From Deltaproteobacteria bacterium (GTDB taxonomy: Bacteria; Myxococcota_A; Polyangia; HGW-17; JAJRWW01): DNA of 64,000 nucleotides. Shown here in pieces: positions 28,343 to 37,796 of the stretch (position 1 is the first letter of the stretch; the number at the start of each line of letters is the position of its first letter). Below the pieces are notes generated by a model. The model had not been told where the DNA came from, searched no databases, and saw only the letters and a list, made by a program, of their open reading frames with translations. The stretch lies in assembly GCA_029938605.1 (NCBI GenBank), contig JAOZUO010000011.1:17474-81473 (forward strand), written 5' to 3'. Both the position numbers and the translations under genes were made by a program.

Positions 28343-29524
28343 CTAGTCGCCGCGTCGCCTCAGTAGAATAAGCAGGTTTTTCTTCGCCACGCGGTTATTC
28401 GGCTCGCCCAGGAGGATCGCCTTGAGCACCTCGATGGCGCCATCCAGCTTCTTGTTCTTCACCAACGGCCCGACGTAGCCTCCCAGCAGACCGGCCATGG
28501 ATCGCTTGGCCCGCACCGCTTTGACGATGAGCTTGGTGCCCCGTTTCGTCTTGCCGTCAAACAGCAGGGACACGCCGTAGGAGATCTGCAGCAGCCCGAG
28601 CTCCGGCTTAAGGGCGTAGGCCTCCTTGAGGGGCTGGAGGGACTGGCGGAACTTCTTGAGCCGCAACAGGGCGAGCCCCAGATTTACCCGCACGCCCACG
28701 CCCTTTTTGACCACCTTGGCAGCGCGCCGAAGGTACGGCAGGGCCTGTTTGACCTTGCCCTTGCGCATGAACATCCCGCCCAGGTTGGCCAGCGCCAACC
28801 CGTGGTTGGGATCGGCGGCCAATGCTTTTTTCAGAGCGGCGGCGGCCGCGGAGCTCTTCTTCTTTCGCATGAGCAGGTACCCGATGCGCGCCCACACCTC
28901 GGCCGTGGCGTGGCCGGCTTTGACCGCCGCGCGGTAGGACTTCAGGGCCAGATCGGGCTGGCCTCGCCGCAGGGAGACCACCGCCCGCAGGGTGTGCACC
29001 CGCCCGGGCATCTTGCCGATCTTCACCGCCTCGACCAGGGCCTTCTCCGCCGCCTCGTACTGCTTGGTATGGATCAGGGTCAGCGCGTGATTGTACTGGC
29101 ACTCGAAGTGATCCGGCTTTACCTCCGCCGCCCGCCCGAACCACTTGGCCGCCTCGGCGAAGTTCTTACGCGCCATGTACAGCCGCCCCAGGTTGAACCG
29201 CGGCTGAAAGTAGGCGTGGTCGATGGCCGCGGCGTTCCGGTAGTAGTTGATCGCCTCGTCCAGCTTTCCGGACTTATGCAGCAAAAAAGCCAGCTCGAAC
29301 TGCAGCCGAGCCTTGCTGGGGTCCTTCTTGATGGCGGCACGCAGCGTCTCGATAGTGACGCCGTCCTTGCCGGTCACCGCCCGTCGACGCTCTGGCGGCG
29401 CGGTGCCACCCGGACCCGGCCGGGCGGTGTTCCTGGGCGTTTGCGAATCGGTCTTGGGTCCACAGCCACTGATCACGAACAAGGCCGCGATGCCCGCAGC
29501 CACCCAACAGCGGTACAACAGCAT
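28343..29524 (-). CDS. TPR-repeat lipoprotein
   Basis: MLLYRCWVAAGIAALFVISGCG lipobox; multiple TPRs (FNLGRLYMARKNFAEAAKWFGRAAEVKPDHFECQYNHALTLIHTKQYEAAEKAL). Confidence 0.88.
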   Translation of the reverse strand: MLLYRCWVAAGIAALFVISGCGPKTDSQTPRNTARPGPGGTAPPERRRAVTGKDGVTIETLRAAIKKDPSKARLQFELAFLLHKSGKLDEAINYYRNAAAIDHAYFQPRFNLGRLYMARKNFAEAAKWFGRAAEVKPDHFECQYNHALTLIHTKQYEAAEKALVEAVKIGKMPGRVHTLRAVVSLRRGQPDLALKSYRAAVKAGHATAEVWARIGYLLMRKKKSSAAAAALKKALAADPNHGLALANLGGMFMRKGKVKQALPYLRRAAKVVKKGVGVRVNLGLALLRLKKFRQSLQPLKEAYALKPELGLLQISYGVSLLFDGKTKRGTKLIVKAVRAKRSMAGLLGGYVGPLVKNKKLDGAIEVLKAILLGEPNNRVAKKNLLILLRRRGD

Positions 29525-29581
29525 ATTTTCTCCTAAGGACTATGGCCCCCAACCGATACCGATAGCGGCTACCGCCTGCGG

Positions 29582-30106
29582 CTATTTCTCGATCTTGGCC
29601 TTGATGAAGGATTTGATCTCCCGCAGCGCGCGGTCCCCGTCAGTAATGGGCTTGGGCGCGAAGGAGTCGAGCTCGTCACCCAGCTCGCGTGTGAACTGCT
29701 TGTAGGTCTCGCCGTCGTCGAGGACCTTGTCCGCCGTGCGACCACGGACCGGATCGTCGGGCAGCCCCTTCACGTAGTCCACCAGCCCGGGATACAGGTC
29801 CCCCAGGTAGTCCTTCACCGGGCCCAGAGAGTCTCCGAGCGCCTGTACGTCCGGAGCGTCCGCCCCCAGGTTCGCCTCCGCCGAGGCGATGCGCAGCACA
29901 AAGACGTCGTCCACCACGCCGACCCCCGTGAGGTAGTCAGGCACGATGTCGATCTTGCGGAGCAGATAGGCCAGCCCGCCGACCAGGATCAGCTTCGCCT
30001 CCCGAGACGTCCCCTCGGCGTCCACTGCGGCCTGCAGGGCCCTGGTGTCCTCGGGCAGGGAGTTGACCCAACCGCCAAACAGTTCGATGAGTTCTTCGTT
30101 TGTCAT
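29582..30106 (-). CDS. DUF1232 (YkvA-like) protein
   Basis: LAYLLRKIDIVPDYLTGVGVVDDVFVLRIAS signature. Confidence 0.8.
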   Translation of the reverse strand: MTNEELIELFGGWVNSLPEDTRALQAAVDAEGTSREAKLILVGGLAYLLRKIDIVPDYLTGVGVVDDVFVLRIASAEANLGADAPDVQALGDSLGPVKDYLGDLYPGLVDYVKGLPDDPVRGRTADKVLDDGETYKQFTRELGDELDSFAPKPITDGDRALREIKSFIKAKIEK

Positions 30107-30192
30107 ATCAGCCTCTCCGGGTTCACGAAAGCGCAATGGTACGGGTGACGGTTCACCCGAGTCAACTCAATTATTGGGACCTGGTGTAGCAG

Positions 30193-30235
30193 GACTTTGG
30201 GGCTTTGGGACTTTGGGGCTTTGGGGCTTTGGGGA
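30193..30235. repeat. G-run direct repeat (ctttgggg)n
   Basis: G-tracts at 30199, 30207, 30215, 30223 and 30231 with 4-5 nt spacers. Confidence 0.9.
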
Positions 30236-30245
30236 CCCCTTGAGG

Positions 30246-31637
30246 TTACTTGACAGTGCCGGGGCCGTCGATGGGCACGGTCTGCCAGCGGAAGTTGTCG
30301 ATGACCACCGCGGAATCCAGAACGCCGTCCCCTTCGTCATGCACCGAGAAGGTGAGGGTGACGTCCTCGCCGGGGGACAGCGGCGAGGTGGTCCGCAGCC
30401 AGCCCGTGGTCGATCCCTGGAACGCCGGACAGGGGTTGGGGACCGTGCAGCCCGGGACCCCATCGCCGAGACCACACATGGGCATGGACTCGGACAACTC
30501 GTACCCCGTACCGGTGATCGACACCGACCAGGTGGGTGCGGGCTCGAAGAAGCCGTTGTTCACGGTGATCTCGTTTTGCTGATTGTCGAAGCTGATGTTG
30601 GTCCGCTGACCCCCGTTGAGCTGGGGCTCGTTGTCCACCAGCGCGTAGAAGGTGTCATTGAACTGCGAGCAGACCCACTCGGGATACTCCGAAGAGAAGA
30701 AGATGAAATCGAAGCTGAAGCCCGTCACATTGATGGGCACCCTGAGCGTAACGATGAACTGGGTCAGGTCGTGAATATCGGCGCCGTCCTGACCGGACGT
30801 GGGCGCCGGGTCCGCCTCCGAGATGCCGAGATCCGAGTCCCAGCTCCCCTGGGGATCGGGGTCTAAGGCCACTCCGGAGGACAGATAAGCCCACTTGCAG
30901 TTCTGGGTGGGCAGGCCGTCGTCAGGTTGGGTGGACAGCCGCGGCACGATGGCCCCCCAGGTGTCGTAGACGCCATAGGCGACGGGGTCACCGCTCAACG
31001 TGGCGCTCTGGATGATGGCCGAATTGCACAGCCCCATGGCCTTGAGCATCTGCTGCTCCATGGGCTCTCCCCCAGGCTCGCCACCACAGTCGCAACCCAC
31101 CTCCTCCTCGTCAATGCCGCCATCGCAGTCGTTATCAATGCCGTCGGTGGGATCCTCGATGGAGGCCGGGCCGATGAGGATGTTGTTGTCGTTGCAGTCC
31201 GGGTGGACGTCACAGGGACCGAAGCCGTCGCCGTCCTGGTCGGTCTCCTCGGCGTCAATGAGCCCGTTGCAGTTATTGTCAATGTTGTCGTAGCAGTCCT
31301 CGCGGGCCATGGGATTGATGGCCGGATCCCCGTCGTTACAGTCACCGTTGACCATTCCGAAGCCGTCTCCGTCCAGATCGTCATCGATGAGGCCATCGCA
31401 GTTGTTGTCCACGCCGTCGACCACCTCCACGGCGTTGGGATGGATGCTGGGATCGTTGTCGTCACAGTCCCCGGCGGTCTCGGAAAATCCGTCTCCGTCG
31501 TCGTCCACCTGATCGGAGGTGTTCTGGTTACCCCCAAAGTTCGGATCCACCGGCCCGCAGCCGCCCCACGCCAGGGCGACAACCATCAGCACAACGAGAA
31601 GCAACCCGAAATCAACATACATTCTCGACCGTTTCAT
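30246..31637 (-). CDS. MopE-type metal-binding-motif / choice-of-anchor L domain protein
   Basis: Repeated DxDGDGxxxxxGDCxDxDxxIxPxAxExxxDxxDNNCDGxID motifs; FSFDFIFFSSEYPEWVCSQFNDTFYALVD anchor-L signature. Confidence 0.85.
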   Translation of the reverse strand: MKRSRMYVDFGLLLVVLMVVALAWGGCGPVDPNFGGNQNTSDQVDDDGDGFSETAGDCDDNDPSIHPNAVEVVDGVDNNCDGLIDDDLDGDGFGMVNGDCNDGDPAINPMAREDCYDNIDNNCNGLIDAEETDQDGDGFGPCDVHPDCNDNNILIGPASIEDPTDGIDNDCDGGIDEEEVGCDCGGEPGGEPMEQQMLKAMGLCNSAIIQSATLSGDPVAYGVYDTWGAIVPRLSTQPDDGLPTQNCKWAYLSSGVALDPDPQGSWDSDLGISEADPAPTSGQDGADIHDLTQFIVTLRVPINVTGFSFDFIFFSSEYPEWVCSQFNDTFYALVDNEPQLNGGQRTNISFDNQQNEITVNNGFFEPAPTWSVSITGTGYELSESMPMCGLGDGVPGCTVPNPCPAFQGSTTGWLRTTSPLSPGEDVTLTFSVHDEGDGVLDSAVVIDNFRWQTVPIDGPGTVK

Positions 31638-31782
31638 GAATCTCTCCAACTACAAGGGGCGCAATGCGCCAACAAACCTATCGGCCCTTCCAACTATACC
31701 CCTGCCAAGACAACGATCACAATTGGTTTCTCTAAACCAGGTATCGAGCCCTAGCCTTAGCCTTGGCCCTGTGGTGTTAGGC

Positions 31783-32403
31783 TTACTTCTTGGCCAGGTC
31801 GGTACGAATGGCGCCTGTGATGCTGACCAGCTCCCGGTTCAGCTCGGCGCGAATCATCTGCGTCAACACAGAGACCACCGCCTCGGGGGTCCTGGTCTTC
31901 ACCCGCTGCTTGCGGTCGAAACGCATGCGCCAGACCACCTTGTTGTCCGAGGCGCGGTGTAGCCGCAAGTGGAGCGCCACCCGGGCCGACCACCGCTCGC
32001 GCTTCGCTCCCTCCTCCACCTGCTCCAGGGCCATGATCCGACCGCGCAGAATGTAATTGGGCAGCGGCTGCGGGGCCACGGTGACCAACCGAAAGCGGTG
32101 GGTCACCCGCAGGTATCGCTGCACGGCCGCGGTGAGCAGCCGTCCGGGTTTGGTCACCCACTGCCGAAAGCGGTAGTGGCGCAACTGCACCGGAGAGATG
32201 CGGTAGACGATGCGCAGGTGGTCATAGCCCGGATCCACGTCCAGCCCTTCCACCTGGATCACCACCGGGAGGGGCTCGCCCCCAGACGGCTGTACCTGCT
32301 GCCACAGGGGGACCCAGAAGTACTGCATGGTGGGCGGCTTACTACTCCCGAAACAGCCCGAAGCCAAGGCGCCGAATAGTACAACTGTCAGCAGCTTCTT
32401 CAT
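31783..32403 (-). CDS. ABC-type transport auxiliary lipoprotein (Mla/PqiC-like)
   Basis: MKKLLTVVLFGALASGCFG lipobox; IVYRISPVQLRHYRFRQWVTKPGRLL pattern; downstream of and ATGA-overlapping an MCE gene. Confidence 0.75.
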   Translation of the reverse strand: MKKLLTVVLFGALASGCFGSSKPPTMQYFWVPLWQQVQPSGGEPLPVVIQVEGLDVDPGYDHLRIVYRISPVQLRHYRFRQWVTKPGRLLTAAVQRYLRVTHRFRLVTVAPQPLPNYILRGRIMALEQVEEGAKRERWSARVALHLRLHRASDNKVVWRMRFDRKQRVKTRTPEAVVSVLTQMIRAELNRELVSITGAIRTDLAKK

Positions 32404-33458
32404 TTCGGTAGCTTCCGCCCCCGCAGGGTGCTCGGTCGGAGCAGCGCCGCGGGATTCTCCCGGATGGTCCGGGAAAACTCTTCCAGGTGCTCAGCGGCGT
32501 TACGCATGGCCTTGGCGATGGGCTTGATGTTGCCCTTGATGTGCCCCACCGACGACCGCATGTCGGTGAGCAGCAACTGCAGCGCGAGGAGGGAGCGCCT
32601 CGCCTGGGAGATGGAGGCCGTGACGTCCTTGGACAAAAGGCGTTTCTCCACGTTGCCCATGGACCGCTCCAGTTTACTCAGGGTCTTGGCCAGCCGCCCA
32701 CGCTTGCCCAGCAGCCCTCGCGCGTCCTCGATGGCGCCCCGGCCGGTGATCAGCGTAGCCCGGAGCTGGCGCCCCGTCTCCACCACCACGTCGTCGACGT
32801 GCCGCACAGACCTCCGCAAGGTGTACGAGGAGCGCTCGAAGTTGCGCAGGGTGCGCTTGAGGGCCGGACGGGCGTCTGTGACCAGCAGGGTGATGGCCTC
32901 CAAGGCCAGCCTGCCCGAGTCCAGGAACATGCGCGCGCTGGTCACCAACCCCATGAGCTCGGCGCGGTTCTCCTTCTTGGTCACCGTGAGCAGGTTCCGC
33001 ACCAGCTTCTCGGTCATGATGGCGATGTCGGTGGCCTTGCCCGTGATCTGCTGAAGCTGGCTCTTACCCGTGGCCAGGGTGGCCCCCGGCTTCAATAGCT
33101 CCTTGGAGGAGCCCGACTGGATCTCGATGTACTTGATCCCGGTGATGCCGTGGCTCGCCAGGATGGCTTTGGAGTCCTTGGGAATGGGCGTACCCTTGTT
33201 CAGGGCGATGCCCACCCGCACGATATCGAACCGCTTGGGATCGATCTCGATGGACTGTACTCGTCCCACCCGCACCCCTCGCAACGACACCTTGGCCCCG
33301 GGATTCAGCCCCGAAACGGAATCCTTGAACTCGACGTCGTAGGTGTCGTACTTGCGGAACAGGCTGAGCCCAGCCAACAGAGCCACGCCCCCGCCAATGA
33401 GCACCAGGCCCATGAGCAAAAACAGTCCCAGGCGGACTTTTTGTGTGCGAGTCAGCAT
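32400..33458 (-). CDS. MlaD/MCE-family lipid-transport substrate-binding protein
   Basis: N-term TM then YDVEFKDSVSGLNPGAKVSLRGVRVGRVQSIEIDP, GITGIKYIEIQSGS, typical MCE domain. Confidence 0.9.
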   Translation of the reverse strand: MLTRTQKVRLGLFLLMGLVLIGGGVALLAGLSLFRKYDTYDVEFKDSVSGLNPGAKVSLRGVRVGRVQSIEIDPKRFDIVRVGIALNKGTPIPKDSKAILASHGITGIKYIEIQSGSSKELLKPGATLATGKSQLQQITGKATDIAIMTEKLVRNLLTVTKKENRAELMGLVTSARMFLDSGRLALEAITLLVTDARPALKRTLRNFERSSYTLRRSVRHVDDVVVETGRQLRATLITGRGAIEDARGLLGKRGRLAKTLSKLERSMGNVEKRLLSKDVTASISQARRSLLALQLLLTDMRSSVGHIKGNIKPIAKAMRNAAEHLEEFSRTIRENPAALLRPSTLRGRKLPK

Positions 33459-33541
33459 CCGAAACGCTCAATGTCGGTGGGTTTGACCAATGAGACCACC
33501 GTGGTGGTTGTATTATACCAGGCCAACCCCCCAGGAGCGAA

Positions 33542-34363
33542 TTAGGGCGTTCCCTGGCGCAAGCGGGTGCTCAGGGTGTGGCCGCCGAGACCTTCGGCCG
33601 GAGCCTCCCGGTGGAAAAAGGCCCGAATCTCCGGCAAGGTTGCCTGCTCCAGCTCGGCCACGGTGCCCAGGGCCACGGGCTCGCCGTCGTGCAGCAGCAG
33701 TACCCGATCGGCGATGCGGCGGATGGAATCCAGATCATGGCTGATGACGATCATCGCCATGTCCAGCCGCTCTCGGAGCTCCAGGATCAACTCATCGATC
33801 CCCGCGGCCACCACCGGATCCAGGCCGGAGGTGGGCTCGTCGCACAGAAGCAGGTCCGGATCGAGCATCAGCGCCCGGGCCAACGCCACCCGCTTGCGCA
33901 TGCCGCCCGACAGCGCCGCCGGGCTGAGCTCTCCGGTGCCGCCGAGGCCCACCTGGGCCAGCTTGGCGTCCACCAGCCGCGCCCCCACCTCATCGGGCAA
34001 CCGCCCGAAGTACTCCTCTACGGGCAGCAGCAGGTTCTCGGCCACGGTCATGGAGCCCAGCAGGGCCCCACCCTGGAACATCATCCCCATGCGCCGGAGC
34101 ACAGGCCGTCTCTCGGGCAGATCCGCGGTCCACAGATCCAGGCCGAGCACCTCCACCGAACCGTCCACGGGCACCAACAGACCGGCGATGGTCCGCATGA
34201 CCGTGGACTTGCCGCACCCGCTGCGCCCGGCCACCACCAGGATCTCGCCCTGGGCAACCTCCAGGGAGGTGGCCGACACCACAGCCGCGCCGTCGTAGCC
34301 ACAGACCAGGTTTTGGAGCAGAACCGCTTGCGACCGGGGAACCGTGGAGTCCGGTGAAACCAT
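33542..34363 (-). CDS. ABC transporter ATP-binding protein, MlaF-like
   Basis: GRSGCGKSTVMRTI Walker A, LSGGMRKRVALARAL signature, LLLCDEPTSGLDPV Walker B. Confidence 0.9.
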   Translation of the reverse strand: MVSPDSTVPRSQAVLLQNLVCGYDGAAVVSATSLEVAQGEILVVAGRSGCGKSTVMRTIAGLLVPVDGSVEVLGLDLWTADLPERRPVLRRMGMMFQGGALLGSMTVAENLLLPVEEYFGRLPDEVGARLVDAKLAQVGLGGTGELSPAALSGGMRKRVALARALMLDPDLLLCDEPTSGLDPVVAAGIDELILELRERLDMAMIVISHDLDSIRRIADRVLLLHDGEPVALGTVAELEQATLPEIRAFFHREAPAEGLGGHTLSTRLRQGTP

Positions 34364-34364
34364 A

Positions 34365-34475
34365 CTACTTCGACAACCCGACCTCATGGGCCTCGGACTC
34401 CAACGCGTGGTGGTGTTCGGCGGGCGCACGCCCCGCATGGGCCAGCAACTCCAGCGCCTCGGGTCGCGTCAGCAT
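34365..34475 (-). CDS. Small ORF, 36 aa, coupled upstream of MlaF-like gene
   Basis: ATG at 34475 to TAG at 34365: MLTRPEALELLAHAGRAPAEHHHALESEAHEVGLSK; stop lies 1 nt from the next ATG. Confidence 0.35.
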   Translation of the reverse strand: MLTRPEALELLAHAGRAPAEHHHALESEAHEVGLSK

Positions 34476-34489
34476 CGTCGGTGGACTCC

Positions 34490-35002
34490 CTATTTTTTGT
34501 CAGCCGCGCGCTTGAGCTTGCGCTTAATGAACTGGGCCTTGAGCCGCCCCACCTTGTCGATGAGCAGCTGGCCATTCAAGTGCTCGGTCTCGTGCAAAAA
34601 GGCCCGGGCCAGGATCCCCTCGCCGGTCTGCTCGAAGGTCTCACCGTCCATACCCATGGCGCGGATGGTGACCTTCGATGGGCGGGGAACGGGTACAAAG
34701 ATGCCCGGGAAGCTCAAGCAGCCCTCATCGCCCACCTGATCGCCCTCGGAGTCGAGGATCTCGGGGTTGATGTACACCAGCGTGGGATCCTCACGGGTGC
34801 CCCCGGCCAACACCGGGTCCGCGATGAAGATACACCGATGGGCGCCCACCTGCACGGCGGCCAGACCCGCGCCCTCGTTGTAGTACATGGTCTCCTGCAT
34901 GTCCGAGACCAGCGTCCGGATCTCTTCGTCGATGGTCTCCACGGGCTGGGAGATCTCCCGCAGGCGAGGATCGGGGAAGATGACGATGTCGCGAAGCGCC
35001 AT
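34490..35002 (-). CDS. def: Peptide deformylase
   Basis: EGAGLAAVQVG, EGCLSFPG, HETEHLNGQL motifs. Confidence 0.93.
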   Translation of the reverse strand: MALRDIVIFPDPRLREISQPVETIDEEIRTLVSDMQETMYYNEGAGLAAVQVGAHRCIFIADPVLAGGTREDPTLVYINPEILDSEGDQVGDEGCLSFPGIFVPVPRPSKVTIRAMGMDGETFEQTGEGILARAFLHETEHLNGQLLIDKVGRLKAQFIKRKLKRAADKK

Positions 35003-35006
35003 AGTA

Positions 35007-35237
35007 CTATCCGTGCGAGCAGCCCGAGCAACTCGATGGTGAAGAGGAGCAGGAACCGCACTCGCTGCTCCCGGTAGACGCGGTGAACGTACCCCCCACA
35101 CTGAAGGCCACCCGACTGAGCAGCCGCTCCACCTTCTTGTGGCCACAGTCGGGACAGGGAACCTTCTCCTTGGCGTTCTTCACCAGATCCTCGAACACGA
35201 GATTGCACTTGGGACACTGAAACTCATACATGGGCAT
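35007..35237 (-). CDS. FmdB-family zinc ribbon protein
   Basis: MPMYEFQCPKCNLVFEDLVKNAKEKVPCPDCGHKKVERLLS. Confidence 0.9.
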   Translation of the reverse strand: MPMYEFQCPKCNLVFEDLVKNAKEKVPCPDCGHKKVERLLSRVAFSVGGTFTASTGSSECGSCSSSPSSCSGCSHG

Positions 35238-35329
35238 CGCGGTCACCTCGGAGATGTTCGCCCAGAGTCCGCGGCCGGACGGCCGCGCCATAAGGCAAAC
35301 TGATCACTACCACTGCCGAATGCATTTGC

Positions 35330-35953
35330 CTATCGGATTGTTCCGGATCCGTAGGCCTTCGGATCCGCGTTGAGCAGCGCCACCCGCGCCTTGGACTCCC
35401 CGTACTCGATGACGTTGGCGCAGCCAAAGTCCTGGCGGAAGGAAAAGACCTTGTCCATGGGCAACCCCAAGGCGTCCCCCAGCAGGATTCGGTTCGGCGT
35501 GTTGTGGGCCACGACGATCACCTTTCGACCCGCGTGCTTGGTCAGCAACTCCTCCCGCACCTCGCGCACCCGCTCGGCCACCTCGCCGATGGTCTCTCCA
35601 CCGGGCGTGAGCGGGCGGTGCATCAGCCACTCGTGCTTGGCCTCGCGGAGCTCGGGCTCCCGCTCGAAGGCCTCCTCGCAGACCATACCGTCGGCCCAGC
35701 CCAGATGGATCTCCCGCAGGCGCAGCTCACCCTTGTGGGGCAGGCCGATGCGCTTGGCGATGCGGCGCCCAGCGTCAGCCGACCGGCCGAGATCCGAGGT
35801 GTACACAGCCGCGATGTCCAGCTCACTTACAAAGGCGGCGATGGCGTCGGACTGGCTCTCCCCAAACTCACTAAGGGGATTGTCAAACTGGCCGAAGAAC
35901 AGGTCGGATCGGTTGACCTCGCCGTGGCGGAACAGAAAAAGTCTCATGGGCAC
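35330..35953 (-). CDS. Histidine phosphatase family protein
   Basis: LFLFRHGEVN, YTSDLGRSADAGRRIA, GGETIGEVAERV, VIVVAHNTPNRILL. Confidence 0.88.
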   Translation of the reverse strand: MPMRLFLFRHGEVNRSDLFFGQFDNPLSEFGESQSDAIAAFVSELDIAAVYTSDLGRSADAGRRIAKRIGLPHKGELRLREIHLGWADGMVCEEAFEREPELREAKHEWLMHRPLTPGGETIGEVAERVREVREELLTKHAGRKVIVVAHNTPNRILLGDALGLPMDKVFSFRQDFGCANVIEYGESKARVALLNADPKAYGSGTIR

Positions 35954-36113
35954 TCCAGAGCAATACAGAACAGAACACTACGCTGACCTGGAATTATTTT
36001 CCACCTGCGCCAGTGCCCTGTATCAGTGAGAACACCAGGGTCCTTCCGTCCACCATTCCTCCTGGCAATCCGCCGGTGGTATAAAGAGCGCACATCATCT
36101 CAGGAGGTCTGTC

Positions 36114-37769
36114 ATGCGGCGAATCGTGTGGATATTCGTGACGGCGTTGGTCTGGGCGGGAGCGGGCGGTGTGGGCGGCGTGGGCGACGCGCATCTCGGT
36201 GGAGCGGACGTCCACGCTACGCCCGGTAAGGTCCTGGGCTCCCTGTCGGCGCCGGGGACCTGTCCCACCGGGCTGACGTGGATGAAAGGGCAGCTCTGGG
36301 TGGCCGACCACAAGACCGACACCCTCACGGCCGTAGACCCCAAAACCGGCCGGGTGCTCCGGCGCCTGAAGTCACCGGGCCACCGCCCCGCGGGGCTCAC
36401 CGCCGGACGCCGTTGGCTCTGGCACGTGGACATGGGCACCGGTCGCATCTACGGCATCCATCCATCCACGGGCCACACGCACGTCACCCTGGAGTCCCCC
36501 GTACGCAGCCCCGTGGCCCTGGCCTGGACGGGCAAGCACCTGTGGCTGGCGGGCCGCAAGAGCAAGAAACTGCGCCTGGTGGACCCCTCCGACGGCACCA
36601 CCATCCGGACCATCGAGCGCCCCGGACGATCTGTGGACGGGCTGACCTACGACGGCCGGTACCTGTGGGTCGCCGACCGCCTGGCGGACAAAATCTACCT
36701 GGTGGACCCCAACCGCGGCGAGGTGATCTTCGCGATCCCGACCCCGGGCAAGCACATCACCGGCGTGACCTTCGACGGCAAGCACCTGTGGGTGGCGGAC
36801 TACCAGTCCGATCGCCTCACTCGCATCGTCCGCGACGACGGCGTGCGCTGGCGCCGCACCGCCCGACGCCACCAACAGGTGGAATACACCGTCCAGGTAC
36901 GCAACTACGGCCCGTCTCCACTGAGCCGCCTGGACATGTACCTGGCCCTCCCCGCCAAGCATCCCACGTTCGACCTCACGAGTCGGCTCACCCTCTTTCG
37001 CAAGGGCGGCGGCAAGGTCACCGTCCGCAAAGTCACCGACCGCTGGGGCCAGCGGGTGGCCCACCACCGCTTCACCAACGTCCGGGGAGGCGGCCACACC
37101 GTCACCGTGGGCTGGAAGACCACCGCCCGGCTCTTCGACGTACGCTACTTCCCCTGGCCTCACAAGATCGGTCAACTCCACCAGATCCCCCACAAGATCC
37201 GGCGCCGCTACCTGGCCGACGGTGCCAAGTACCGGATCAAGCACGCGGTGATCCGGCGGAGTGTAAAAAAAGCCGTGGGCCGGGAGAAGAACCCCTACTG
37301 GATGGCCCGTCGCATCTACCGCTACATTCACAAGCACATCTTCTACAAGCTCTCGGGCGGCTGGAACGTCGCGCCCCGCGTTCTGAAACGGGGCTCGGGC
37401 TCCTGCTCGGAATACAGCTTCGCCTTCATCGCCATGTGCCGCGCCGCGGGCATCCCCGCGCGCTACGTGGGCTCGGTGGTACTTCGCAAGGACGCCGCCG
37501 CCTGGGACGACGTGTTCCACCGCTGGGTGGAGATCTACCTCCCCCGCTTCGGCTGGCTCCCGGTGGACCCCTCCCGGGGCGACAAAAAGAGCGAGGCCAA
37601 ACGCGCCGACGCCTTCTCCCACCTCACGCCCGACTTCCTGGTCACCACCCAGGGCGGCGGCGGCTCGGCGTACCTACGCTGGACCTACAACCACGACCTA
37701 CGCTGGATCTGCAAGGGCCGCTGCCTGGTGAAACCCGAAGCCATCGCCGAATGGACCCCCAAAAAGTAG
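36114..37769 (+). CDS. Exported beta-propeller / transglutaminase-like fusion protein
   Basis: YVTN/NHL-like repeats (GLTYDGRYLWVADRLADKIYLVDPNRGEVI) followed by GSGSCSEYSFAFIAMCRAAGIPARYV...WDDVFHRWVEIYLPRFGWLPVDPSRGD. Confidence 0.85.
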   Translation: MRRIVWIFVTALVWAGAGGVGGVGDAHLGGADVHATPGKVLGSLSAPGTCPTGLTWMKGQLWVADHKTDTLTAVDPKTGRVLRRLKSPGHRPAGLTAGRRWLWHVDMGTGRIYGIHPSTGHTHVTLESPVRSPVALAWTGKHLWLAGRKSKKLRLVDPSDGTTIRTIERPGRSVDGLTYDGRYLWVADRLADKIYLVDPNRGEVIFAIPTPGKHITGVTFDGKHLWVADYQSDRLTRIVRDDGVRWRRTARRHQQVEYTVQVRNYGPSPLSRLDMYLALPAKHPTFDLTSRLTLFRKGGGKVTVRKVTDRWGQRVAHHRFTNVRGGGHTVTVGWKTTARLFDVRYFPWPHKIGQLHQIPHKIRRRYLADGAKYRIKHAVIRRSVKKAVGREKNPYWMARRIYRYIHKHIFYKLSGGWNVAPRVLKRGSGSCSEYSFAFIAMCRAAGIPARYVGSVVLRKDAAAWDDVFHRWVEIYLPRFGWLPVDPSRGDKKSEAKRADAFSHLTPDFLVTTQGGGGSAYLRWTYNHDLRWICKGRCLVKPEAIAEWTPKK

Positions 37770-37796
37770 CAGCCGCCACAGGCACGAACGTCTACG

